64,000 nt of DNA from Microbispora catharanthi (GTDB lineage: Bacteria > Actinomycetota > Actinomycetes > Streptosporangiales > Streptosporangiaceae): positions 1 through 64,000 of the forward strand of contig NZ_VDMA02000019.1 in assembly GCF_006334915.2 (NCBI RefSeq), given 5' to 3'. Each line of letters opens with the position of its first letter. The first letter of the stretch is position 1. Position numbers and translations under genes: made by a program. The notes under the pieces were generated by a model. The model was not told the DNA's origin and did no database searches. It saw only the letters and a program-made list of their open reading frames with translations. Of this stretch, positions 32,756 to 40,851 are shown piece by piece.

Positions 32756-34789
32756 TCAGCCCTCCTTGGTGTCGACGTAGACGACCGCGTGCTTCACGGC
32801 GACCGAGGTCCACGGCACGATGACGACGGCGCCGTTCCGCTCGAAGACGCGTGCGTCGTCCCCCTCGGTGCCGTACTTCTGCGGCAGCTGCGCCACCTCG
32901 GCCGCCTTGCCGGTGGCCGCGTCCAGGCGGACGAGCCGGGGAGGCAGATCGCGCCAGTCGCCGACCTCCAGGGCGAGCAGGCCGTGGTCGTCGGCGCGGA
33001 CGAGATTCAGCATCGTGGGCTGCGTGCCGGACGACTCCCACACCTGCTTGCCGGTCTTGAGGTCGAAGGCGAGCGCCTTGTCGCTCGATCGCGCCTTGTT
33101 CGGCACGTTCTCCGGAAAGGTCGTGAGGTAGAGACGGTCGCCGTGCACGACGTAGCGGCGCTGCTCGAACATCCCGTCCACGAACGCCACCTTGTTCATG
33201 GCGAGCATGTCCACCTTGCCGGTCGTGAACTCGCTGAGCTTGCCGCCTCGATCGTCGAGAACGAGGAAGGTGCTCTTGTCGCCCTCCTCCTGCCGGACGA
33301 CCAGCGGGTCGGCCGACAGCACCAGGCTCATCAGGCTGAGATCGCCCATCTTGTAGCGCCATACGGCCTTGCCGCTCTTCGGGTCGAGCACCTGCACGAA
33401 GTTGCCCGAGCCCTCGAAGCTGCAGTCGAGGAGCAGGGCCACCCGGGTGGCCGCCGTGTTCATGTCCTTGATGTGGCAGCCCTGGGGAAACTGGGCCGTC
33501 CACTGCTTCCCCCCATCGGACAGGCGGTAGCCGGACAGGACATCGTGCGCGTACACCACGGCGACATCGCCCGCGTCCATGATCCGGGGCACCGTGAGCG
33601 AGTTGGCCAGCCGGGACTTCTCCGCCGGGATCTTGATCTTCCAGGTGATCTTTCCTGTCGCGGCGTCGATCCCGGCCAGGTGGTCGCACAGCTGGTCGCT
33701 GCCGTACGCCACGGCGCCCTTGCCGTTCGCCAGGTCGGCGGTGGCGCCGCAGAGCTGGTCGCCGGGCGAGGGAGTGCCCCAGGCGCGCTTGCCCGAGGTC
33801 AGGTCGTAGGCGAGCACCCCGTCGCGCTGCACCCGGATCACCGTCTTGTCGGTCAGCCAGCCCGCGAACGAGAGCCCCTGGGTGAAGTCCATGCTGTCGG
33901 CACTCGCGAGCGGGACGGACCATTCCCCCGCGCCCCCACCGGAATCGGTGCCGGAACCGCCGCCCGCGACGAACCAGGCGGTCCCCGCGCCCACCGCCAG
34001 CAGCACCACCAGCCCGAGCGCGACGAGCAGCGCCGTCTTGCCCTTGCCGCCGGGCGCCTGCGGCTGCGGCTGCGGCTGCGGCTGCGGCTGCGGCTGCGGC
34101 TGCGGTGGGAGCCCCTGGGCGGGCTGCCCCGGAGCTCCATAGCCCTGGCCGGGGTAGCCCCCCTGCTGACCGGGGTAGCCCGGTTGGCCCGTGTACCCCT
34201 GCTGGCCCGCATGCCAGGGCGTCTGGCCCTGCCCAGGCGGAGCGGGGGCCGGAGCGGCCTGGCCCGGCTGCGGCTGCCCCCAGGGCTGCGGGTACGGCGA
34301 GCCCGGGTGTCCCTGACCCGGCTGGCCCTGACCCGGCTGCCCGTACGACGCCGGTGCGCCGGGTGCGCCCGGACCCCAGGGCGCGGCTTGGCCGGGCGGG
34401 CCGTACGCCGGAGGGGCCGGGGCCTGCGGAGCCGGCCTGGCCTGCTCACCCCACTGCCCCTGACCACCCGGCTGCCCGTACCCCGGCTGGGCGGGCGCGG
34501 CCTGGCCATAGGCCGGCTGACCGTACCCCGGCTGACCGGATGCGGCCTGGCCATAGGCCGGCTGGCCGTACGCCGACTGGCCGTACGCCGGCTGAGCGGA
34601 TGCGGCCTGGCCGGGTGCGGGCTGGTGGCCCCAGCCTCCGGCGTCACCCGGTTGTCCCTGGCCGAGGTAGGGCTGTTCCTGTCCGCCGTAGGGCGATCGG
34701 CCCGGGCCGTAGGGGTACGGCGAGGGCGGAGTAGGCGGTGTGGGCGGGGTGGGCCCGCCGTACGGGTCCCTGTTGTGCTGATCCGTCAT
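32756..34789 (-). CDS. Proline-rich single-pass membrane protein with extracellular PQQ-like beta-propeller
   Basis: A 677-residue protein. Residues 1-245 are low-complexity Pro/Gly/Gln/Tyr (repeats of Tyr-Gly-Gln-Pro, ending in a Gln-Pro run encoded by GGCTGC hexamers). A single membrane helix (about 252-275, KTALLVALGLVVLLAVGAGT) precedes an extracellular domain with PQQ-propeller blades: VLAYDLTSGKRAWGTP, LAGIDAATGKITWKIK, VQVLDPKSGKAVWRYK and ALAFDLKTGKQVWESS. No PQQ-binding or catalytic residues are assigned, so it may be a scaffold or BamB-like sensor. The ATG at 34789 starts MTDQHNRDPYGG. The gluzincin-like gene ends 13 bp upstream, so they may be co-transcribed. Confidence 0.82.
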   Translation of the reverse strand: MTDQHNRDPYGGPTPPTPPTPPSPYPYGPGRSPYGGQEQPYLGQGQPGDAGGWGHQPAPGQAASAQPAYGQSAYGQPAYGQAASGQPGYGQPAYGQAAPAQPGYGQPGGQGQWGEQARPAPQAPAPPAYGPPGQAAPWGPGAPGAPASYGQPGQGQPGQGHPGSPYPQPWGQPQPGQAAPAPAPPGQGQTPWHAGQQGYTGQPGYPGQQGGYPGQGYGAPGQPAQGLPPQPQPQPQPQPQPQPQAPGGKGKTALLVALGLVVLLAVGAGTAWFVAGGGSGTDSGGGAGEWSVPLASADSMDFTQGLSFAGWLTDKTVIRVQRDGVLAYDLTSGKRAWGTPSPGDQLCGATADLANGKGAVAYGSDQLCDHLAGIDAATGKITWKIKIPAEKSRLANSLTVPRIMDAGDVAVVYAHDVLSGYRLSDGGKQWTAQFPQGCHIKDMNTAATRVALLLDCSFEGSGNFVQVLDPKSGKAVWRYKMGDLSLMSLVLSADPLVVRQEEGDKSTFLVLDDRGGKLSEFTTGKVDMLAMNKVAFVDGMFEQRRYVVHGDRLYLTTFPENVPNKARSSDKALAFDLKTGKQVWESSGTQPTMLNLVRADDHGLLALEVGDWRDLPPRLVRLDAATGKAAEVAQLPQKYGTEGDDARVFERNGAVVIVPWTSVAVKHAVVYVDTKEG
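34057..34105. repeat. GGCTGC hexanucleotide run coding (Gln-Pro)n
   Basis: About seven uninterrupted GGCTGC units on the plus strand; the reverse strand encodes alternating Pro and Gln just before the membrane helix of the propeller protein. A site likely to vary in length. Confidence 0.75.
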
Positions 34790-34802
34790 GCCTCTCCCCC
34801 GA

Positions 34803-36314
34803 TCACGCGAGCTGGGCGCGGACGTAGCCCGCCCACTGCCGCTCGAAGTCCGCCCTCGTCACGCCGAGCACCTGGAACAGGGCGGCTTCGCTGTCGTCGC
34901 CCGGTGCCCGGTAAGCCGCGACCACGCCCTCGACCAGCTTCCGCTCGCCGTACTTCTGGGCGATGAACCGCATGGCCAGGTGCCCCATGAGGTAGTTGAC
35001 GCTGGTCATCTGCTTGAAGTCCCAGAGGGCGTTGGTCGGCAGCTTCCCGTCGAACGGCATGGCGAGCTGTCCTGCCACGTAGGCGCGGCCCTCACTGACA
35101 CGCCGGTTTCCGTTGATCGGCCGGTTGCGGCCGGCGACGTACTCGGCGAAGCCCTCGGTGATCCAGTTCGCCCTGCCGAACAGAGCGAACTGTGCGCTGT
35201 CGAGCCCGGCGACGAGCGAGTGCGCGAGCTCGTGCTCGGAGATCTCCATGATCCCCTGCTCGTTCCTGAAGAACTCGGACGCCGTGTCCATGACGACGCG
35301 AGTGCCGCCGATCTTCACGGTGTCGTTCCCGATCCCCCATCTCGGCATCGGGATCGAGACGCCGGCCTCGTTCGCCTTGGCCGTACGGAACAGCTTGCCG
35401 AGCTGGGCCTTTCCCTCGACCAGCGCCACCACGAACCCGCTCGGCACCGCCGCGTCCGGATCGCCGTTCTTCTCCCAGAAGGCGAGATCGCTCGCGGCGG
35501 CGGCGGAGACGGTCGGCGCGACGCGCCGGGCCAGGGCGGCGTCCTGTGGCCTGGCGAGGACGAGACTGGCGCCCGCCTTCGCCACCACGATGTCCGGCCA
35601 GATGTCCCACGGCCCGGGGAAGTACATCGTCTTCGACACCTCGCCGCTGATCGTCGGCGGCGCGCCCTGCACCTTCGTCACGACAAGGGGCGCGTTCGCC
35701 GACGCCTTCTCGATGGTCCAGCGATACCACTCGGACACCGGGCGCAGGTCGATGCCGGCGAACCGGTGGACGAACGCGACGTCCTGCGTGAACTTCACGC
35801 CCCGCCCGAAACTGTCCTGAGCCCGGCCCTGGCGCCGCAACACCTGGTAGGACTTCTCGGCCAGCGGCATCTTGCGCAGGTTGGCGAAGACTCTCGCCTG
35901 GTCGCGGACCAGAGCGGCGTTCTTCTGGTCGAAGATCGAGGTGAACGCCGTGGCGTCACCCGAGGCCAGCGCCCTGCTGTGCGACTGGACCAGCTTGCTG
36001 ATCTCGTCGTCCTTCACGACGACCGTGTTCGAGTCGGTGGCGGCGTCGTTCGTGGCGTCGTCGCCTGAGCCGCCGCCCCGCAGGACGAGGCCCACGCCCG
36101 CACCCACCGCGACGACGAGGACGAGGGACAGGATCCCGAGCGTCACCCACAGCCCGGTCTTGCGCCCGGGGGCAGGAGGCGGAGGGGGAGGCGGAGCCTG
36201 CCACTGCTGTGGCGGAGGGCCGTACTGCCACTGCGGCGGAGAGGGAGGTGGAGACTGCCACTGCGGCGGCGGCTGCGGCGGATACTGCTGGTGATAACCG
36301 GGCCCCGTCGTCAC
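34803..36314 (-). CDS. Membrane-anchored gluzincin-type metalloprotease-like protein
   Basis: A 503-residue protein. Residues 1-50 are Pro/Gln-rich and cytoplasmic, a membrane helix follows (about 54-78, LWVTLGILSLVLVVAVGAGV), then a large extracellular part. A zinc site is visible: HELAHS (about residue 360, HExxH) followed 22 residues later by the Glu of WITEGFAEYVAG, the arrangement of peptidase-MA-like gluzincins. The segment before it (about 95-330) resembles no family I can name. The start is a GTG at 36314. Same design as the next gene (Pro-rich tail, one helix, outer domain), 13 bp apart. Confidence 0.75.
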   Translation of the reverse strand: MTTGPGYHQQYPPQPPPQWQSPPPSPPQWQYGPPPQQWQAPPPPPPPAPGRKTGLWVTLGILSLVLVVAVGAGVGLVLRGGGSGDDATNDAATDSNTVVVKDDEISKLVQSHSRALASGDATAFTSIFDQKNAALVRDQARVFANLRKMPLAEKSYQVLRRQGRAQDSFGRGVKFTQDVAFVHRFAGIDLRPVSEWYRWTIEKASANAPLVVTKVQGAPPTISGEVSKTMYFPGPWDIWPDIVVAKAGASLVLARPQDAALARRVAPTVSAAAASDLAFWEKNGDPDAAVPSGFVVALVEGKAQLGKLFRTAKANEAGVSIPMPRWGIGNDTVKIGGTRVVMDTASEFFRNEQGIMEISEHELAHSLVAGLDSAQFALFGRANWITEGFAEYVAGRNRPINGNRRVSEGRAYVAGQLAMPFDGKLPTNALWDFKQMTSVNYLMGHLAMRFIAQKYGERKLVEGVVAAYRAPGDDSEAALFQVLGVTRADFERQWAGYVRAQLA

Positions 36315-36615
36315 TCTTGCCCCGTAAATGCTCAGAGTTACCGAAAGGCGTAAAGCGTATCAGTGGTCAAGAAGCGGGCACCGGCGCTTCCCCGAATGCG
36401 CCACACGCACTCTCGCTATGTCCTCTGACCAGGCATTTTCGAGCCTCTCCATCGAATGCGCCGGACCCTCGCGGTCAATCCGCGGAGCCGTACGGCCATT
36501 CGCGTGGCCCGGCGTGTCAGGAACGAGCCGAGCTCGCACACCATTGGGCGGACCTCACCGGCCGGTCTGCGGGAAAGACGGCGTGCCGCTCCCGGGCCGT
36601 CCGTAACCTGAGACG
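36315..36615. other. 301-bp intergenic region, nothing recognised
   Basis: Separates the divergent protease-like gene and the P-loop kinase remnant. No clear promoter, repeat or RNA feature was found. Confidence 0.5.
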
Positions 36616-36990
36616 GTGCGTACCGGCTCCCCCGACACCCGTCTGATCGTGCTCCGCGGGAACTCCGGCTCCGGGAAGACCAGCGTCGCCCGTGCCGTGC
36701 GGGCGGCCTATGGCCGCGGTCTGGCGCTGGTCGGCCACCATCGCTATGGCGCGATGCTGCGGTCGCTGCGCCGTGACCACGCCGGGACCAGCGCCTTCTT
36801 CTACCTGGATGTGTCCTTTCCTGAGACGCTCCGGCGGCACGACAGCCGCCCCCAGCGGTCGGACTTCACGCCGGACCAGATGCGGGAGTGGTATCAGGAG
36901 CGCGACCTGCTGCCGGACGGGTGCGAGACGGTCATCGGCGAGGACAGCCCGCTGGAAGCCTCCGTGCGGCAGGTGCTGCGTCAGGTGTGA
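36616..36990 (+). pseudogene. P-loop kinase-like ATPase with an internal deletion
   Basis: 124 codons. The N-terminus has an intact Walker A (LIVLRGNSGSGKTSVARAV) and the C-terminus matches the same family (FFYLDVSFPETLRRH, MREWYQERDLLPDG). Relatives are about 175-185 residues. Between GRGLALVGH and HRYGAMLRSLRRDH about 55-60 residues are missing, including the usual acidic base region and Walker-B-like strand, yet the frame is kept. Probably inactive. The start is a GTG at 36616. It converges on the hemerythrin gene with a 10-bp overlap. Confidence 0.65.
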
Positions 36991-37514
36991 CGCGCGCGGA
37001 CGGTGCCCGCCCAGGTGAGAAGGTCCAGGTTCTTCTCCAGAGCGGCCTCGCGGATGGCGAGGATATCGAGCACGTCGTCCTGCGGCAGCGTCTCCACCAT
37101 GATGGACAGGCCATCGCAGTCACTGACGTGCGGAAGGATCTGCCGGGTCAGCTCGATCCCGCGCTCGGCCTGGGCCTGATCGATCTGCCCGTGGTCGGTG
37201 AGCTGCGCGAGCTCGCGAACGTTGCGAATGGCGCCGTCGTGATCGGCGACCAGCTTTCGGACGTACTCCTCACCGAAAATGGGCACCAGCCGCGGATACA
37301 TCGACTCTTCCTCATAGCGGAAGTGCGGGCCGGTGGCCTCGGCGATGGCGGAAACGATATGGCGAGCCGTCGTCACATCGTGTGCGGTGAAGGCGTCGAC
37401 CAGGGCGAACAGCAGGTTCCGGACCTCGCGGTGCTCATCACGGAACGTCTCACGGAAAACATCGGAGATGGCCAAGGAAACCCCACCCAGCTGATAGGCG
37501 CCATAAGCCGGCAC
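36981..37514 (-). CDS. Hemerythrin HHE-domain protein
   Basis: A 177-residue four-helix protein. Di-iron ligands are suggested by DEHREV (His, helix 1), HFRYEEE (His and Glu, helix 2), ADHDGAIRN (His, helix 3) and ILPHVSDCDG (His, helix 4). Such proteins bind O2 or NO, or repair iron centres. Its start (GTG at 37514) faces the NirK gene, and a DosR-like box (37565-37578) lies about 50 bp upstream, so induction under low oxygen or nitric oxide is likely. Confidence 0.87.
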   Translation of the reverse strand: MPAYGAYQLGGVSLAISDVFRETFRDEHREVRNLLFALVDAFTAHDVTTARHIVSAIAEATGPHFRYEEESMYPRLVPIFGEEYVRKLVADHDGAIRNVRELAQLTDHGQIDQAQAERGIELTRQILPHVSDCDGLSIMVETLPQDDVLDILAIREAALEKNLDLLTWAGTVRARHT

Positions 37515-37564
37515 CGCTTATTCGGACCGCAGACAGTACAGTCGCGGTCCCTTCCGTCTCTCCA

Positions 37565-37578
37565 GTGACGAAGGTCCC
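37565..37578. promoter_or_regulatory. DosR/DevR-like box upstream of the hemerythrin gene
   Basis: GTGACGAAGGTCCC matches 11 of 14 positions of GGGACTWWAGTCCC, 51 bp upstream of the hemerythrin start. Confidence 0.5.
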
Positions 37579-37624
37579 GTCCTGGCGGGGCGATTGTCGG
37601 TCCTCACCCGCCAGGAACGTACTG

Positions 37625-37638
37625 AGGACTTTGGTCCC
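37625..37638. promoter_or_regulatory. DosR/DevR-like box in the hemerythrin-NirK gap
   Basis: AGGACTTTGGTCCC matches 12 of 14 positions of GGGACTWWAGTCCC. It sits centrally in the 304-bp divergent intergenic region (37515-37818), where nothing else stands out. Confidence 0.6.
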
Positions 37639-37818
37639 TTCGATCGTGGGCTTTACGGCCGTCCTCCAGACCGGGGGCGTTCCATAGCGTGCTCATGACC
37701 CGTAGTCGAGGCTTGGCCATCGGCGGGTGGTCTGCTCGGAGTGGTCGCACTGCCGGGCATTCGCGGGATGCGCCGTGTCCGTCGTCGCGGCCTCGATCGT
37801 GAAGGTGAGGAAACCGAT

Positions 37819-40401
37819 ATGGGGCCCGTCACGGTGGTGATCGGGGAGAAGGGCGGCACGCAGCCCCCGGCGCCGCGGGCGTCATGGCATCTGCGCGCCA
37901 ACGCGATCGTCGTCGCCTGGATCGCACTGACGATCGCGGCGGCGCTGTCGCCGGGCGTGTTGCCCGCGCCGCGGTGGCTGGTGATCCACGTCTTCCTGCT
38001 CGGCGCGGTCACCACCGCGATCGTGATCTGGAGCGAGCATTTCGCCGCGGCGCTGCTGCGCGTCGGAGCGTCCGGCCGGCGGTGGAGCATCACCCGGCTG
38101 GTCGCGCTGAACGCCGCGACCATCGCCGTGCTGTACGGCGTGGCCGCCGGGCCGTGGCCGGTAGCGGCGGCCGGGGCCGCGGCGGTGGTCGGCGTGGTCG
38201 TCTGGCATGCCGCAGTGCTGGCGGGGATGCTCAAACGGGCACTGCCCGGCCCGTTCCGCCATGTCATCGGCTGGTATCTGGCCGCCGCGGGTGCGCTGAC
38301 GGTGGGCGGCGCCTTGGGCGGGCTGCTCGCCGCGCACGTGGGGAACGGCCCGATGCACGAGCGGCTGCACGCCGCGCACGCCGAGACGAACCTGTTCGGC
38401 TGGGTGGCCCTGACGGTGCTCGGCACGCTGTTCACGCTCTGGCCGACGGTCCTGCGGACGCGGCTTTCCCCGCTGACCCGGCGCTGCTCCCGCCTCGCGC
38501 TGCGGCTGGCCGTGGCGGGCCTCGGTCTGACACTGCCCGGCCTGCTGCTGGGGCTGCGCTGGGTCGCGGTGGCCGGGCTGACGGTGTATCTGGCCGCAGC
38601 GGCCGTCGCGCTGGCACCCGTCGTGGAGACGCTGCGACGGCGCCGCCCGCACACGGGAGCGGCCTGGACGCTGGGGGCCGCGGTGGCCTGGTTCGGGATC
38701 GCGCTCATCACCGATCTCGTGGTGGTCGCCACCCATTCCGCCGACGACCTGCCGGCGGCTCTTGAGCCGCTGCTGCCGCTGGTGCTGGCCGGATTCGCCG
38801 CCCAGGTGCTGCTCGGTTCGCTCATGCACCTGCTGCCCGCGGTGCTCGGGGGCGGGCCGGTCCGCTTCAAACAGAACGCGGCTCTGCTGGAGCGGGGCTG
38901 GCCCTACCGCCTGGCGGCGGCGAATCTCGGCGTGCCGCTTGTCGCGCTGCCGGTTCCCGAACGCGTCGGCCTGCTCGGCTGGGTGCTCGTCCTCACTCCC
39001 GCGGTCGCCTTCGTCGCGCTGGCCGTGACCGCGCTGGTGCGGGCGCGTCACCCTCGAGGCCGGGTGTCGCCCGTTCCCCTCGGCGTGGTCGTCGGCTGCC
39101 TGCTCACGACCGCCGCCGTCGCTGTCGCCGTGTCCGGAGGTGCCGGGCCGGCCCGGCTGGAGGTCGTCCCCGGCGTACGGAGAACGGTCGAGGTGACGCT
39201 CGCCGCGATGCGCATACGGCCCGCCGTCATCAGCGCACCCTCCGGCACCGTGCTGACACTCCGTGTGACCAATGCCGACGCCCAGCGACACGACCTGAGG
39301 CTGTCCACCGGAGACCACACCCCGATGCTCGGCCCCGGCGAGACCGCCGTGGTGAAGCTCGCCCCGCTGGCCGGGACGGTGGACGGCTCGTGCACCGTCG
39401 CGGGGCACCAGGCGGCCGGCATGACCATGCGCATCGTGCCCGCTCCGGCGGCCGCGAGCGCCGAACCCGCGGAGACGGGGCACGCGGCCATGGGCCGTTC
39501 CGGCACGCGGACAGGCGGCCGCGGCACGACCCTCGATCCCGGCGCGCCGATGTCGCCGGGGTGGAAACCGTACGACGCCGCCCTGAAGCCCGCGGCGGGC
39601 GGCGAGGAGCACCGGGTCGAGATCCGGGTGGAGGAGACCGATCTCGAGGTCGCGCCGGGAGTGCACCAGCGCATGTGGACCTTCGACGGCTCCGTTCCCG
39701 GCCCGACACTGCGCGGCAAGGTGGGAGACGTGTTCGTCGTGACGTTCGTCAACGGCGGGACCATCGGCCACGGCATCGACTTCCACGCCGGAGCCGTCGC
39801 CCCCGACGGGCCGATGCGCACCATCGACCCGGGGCAGCGGCTCACCTACCGCTTCCGCGCCGACCGGGCCGGAGCGTGGCTGTACCACTGCTCCACCATG
39901 CCCATGAGCCTGCACATCGCGAACGGCATGTACGGCGCCGTCGTCATCGATCCGCCGGACCTGCCGACGGTGGACCGTGAGTTCGTGCTCGTCCAGGGCG
40001 AGCTCTACCTCGGGCAACCCGGCCAGGACGACCTGGGCTCGCGGATCCTCGAGGGCCGGCCGGACGGATGGATGTTCAACGGCACCGCCGCCGGTTACGA
40101 CCACGTTCCCCTCACGGCCACGGCCGGCGAGCGGGTGCGCATCTGGGTGGTCGCCGCTGGTCCCGGGTCGGGAACCGCCTTCCACCTGGTCGGCGTGCCG
40201 TTCGACACCGTCTACAAGGAAGGCGCATATCTGCTCAAGAGGGGCGACCCGGGCGGCGCTCAGGTGCTGGACCTCGCCCCGGCCCAGGGCGGCTTCGCCG
40301 AGCTGGTGTTTCCCGAAGCCGGGCACTACCCCTTCGTCGACCACACCATGCCGCGCGCCGAGGCCGGCGCCCACGGGCTCTTCGCGGTGAGCGCGCCATG
40401 A
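37819..40401 (+). CDS. Copper nitrite reductase (NirK-type) fused to a polytopic membrane domain
   Basis: An 860-residue protein with three parts. Residues about 25-435 hold some eleven or twelve membrane helices with scattered His (WSEHFAAALLR, SLMHLLPAVLGG). Residues about 440-545 are a plastocyanin-like cupredoxin. Residues about 600-860 are a two-domain NirK: GHGIDFHAG (catalytic Asp and type-2 Cu His), YHCSTMPMSLHIANGM (type-2 His690; type-1 Cys691, His699, Met704), FHLVGVPFDT and YPFVDHTMP (remaining type-2 His). It should reduce nitrite to NO outside the membrane. The ATG at 37819 has GTGAGG 10 bases upstream; the frame is open to 37741. ATGA overlap with the next gene. Confidence 0.85.
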   Translation: MGPVTVVIGEKGGTQPPAPRASWHLRANAIVVAWIALTIAAALSPGVLPAPRWLVIHVFLLGAVTTAIVIWSEHFAAALLRVGASGRRWSITRLVALNAATIAVLYGVAAGPWPVAAAGAAAVVGVVVWHAAVLAGMLKRALPGPFRHVIGWYLAAAGALTVGGALGGLLAAHVGNGPMHERLHAAHAETNLFGWVALTVLGTLFTLWPTVLRTRLSPLTRRCSRLALRLAVAGLGLTLPGLLLGLRWVAVAGLTVYLAAAAVALAPVVETLRRRRPHTGAAWTLGAAVAWFGIALITDLVVVATHSADDLPAALEPLLPLVLAGFAAQVLLGSLMHLLPAVLGGGPVRFKQNAALLERGWPYRLAAANLGVPLVALPVPERVGLLGWVLVLTPAVAFVALAVTALVRARHPRGRVSPVPLGVVVGCLLTTAAVAVAVSGGAGPARLEVVPGVRRTVEVTLAAMRIRPAVISAPSGTVLTLRVTNADAQRHDLRLSTGDHTPMLGPGETAVVKLAPLAGTVDGSCTVAGHQAAGMTMRIVPAPAAASAEPAETGHAAMGRSGTRTGGRGTTLDPGAPMSPGWKPYDAALKPAAGGEEHRVEIRVEETDLEVAPGVHQRMWTFDGSVPGPTLRGKVGDVFVVTFVNGGTIGHGIDFHAGAVAPDGPMRTIDPGQRLTYRFRADRAGAWLYHCSTMPMSLHIANGMYGAVVIDPPDLPTVDREFVLVQGELYLGQPGQDDLGSRILEGRPDGWMFNGTAAGYDHVPLTATAGERVRIWVVAAGPGSGTAFHLVGVPFDTVYKEGAYLLKRGDPGGAQVLDLAPAQGGFAELVFPEAGHYPFVDHTMPRAEAGAHGLFAVSAP

Positions 40402-40835
40402 CCTGGTGGTCGGTCATCCGGTTCCTGCACGTGCTCGGCGCGGCCCTGTGGGTCGGCGGCCAGCTGGCGGTCTCGCTCATCTTGCTGCCGCTGGCCCGCC
40501 GGCTGCTCGACGCCGAGCGGCGGGCCTCCGTGCTCGGCGCTGTCGGGCGGCGGTTCGGCCTCTTCACGGTCACCGCGTTCCTTCCCGTCCAGCTCGTCAC
40601 CGGGGTCGCCATGGCCGCGCACAAGGGCGTCACCTGGGCCTCGCTCGCGCAGCCGGGTTACGGGCGGATCCTGGCCGCGAAGCTCCTGCTGTTCTGCGCG
40701 GTGATGCTGGCGGCCGGGCTGCACGGCTGGGCAAGCGGCACCGGGCGGCCGGCCGCCGCGCGGGCGCTCGCCACCGCCGCGCTCGTCGGCTCGCTCGGTG
40801 TCGTGCTCCTGGCCACCGCCCTGCCCGCGACGTAG
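40398..40835 (+). CDS. CopD-like / DUF2269-type small membrane protein
   Basis: A 145-residue protein with four membrane helices (LHVLGAALWVGGQLAVSLIL; TAFLPVQLVTGVAMAAHKG; AKLLLFCAVMLAAGLHG; LATAALVGSLGVVLLATALP). His in FLHVLGAALWVGG and LHGWASG are the usual CopD-family positions for heme or copper. Translationally coupled to the NirK fusion (ATGA, 40398-40401), so it probably supplies copper or electrons to that enzyme. Confidence 0.75.
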   Translation: MTWWSVIRFLHVLGAALWVGGQLAVSLILLPLARRLLDAERRASVLGAVGRRFGLFTVTAFLPVQLVTGVAMAAHKGVTWASLAQPGYGRILAAKLLLFCAVMLAAGLHGWASGTGRPAAARALATAALVGSLGVVLLATALPAT

Positions 40836-40851
40836 GCCAAGCGCCGGTCGG

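Noticed and set aside
37882..40374. An 830-codon minus-strand frame opposite the NirK fusion
   Set aside because: His/Gly/Arg/Asp-rich noise; the plus strand has all copper-site motifs.
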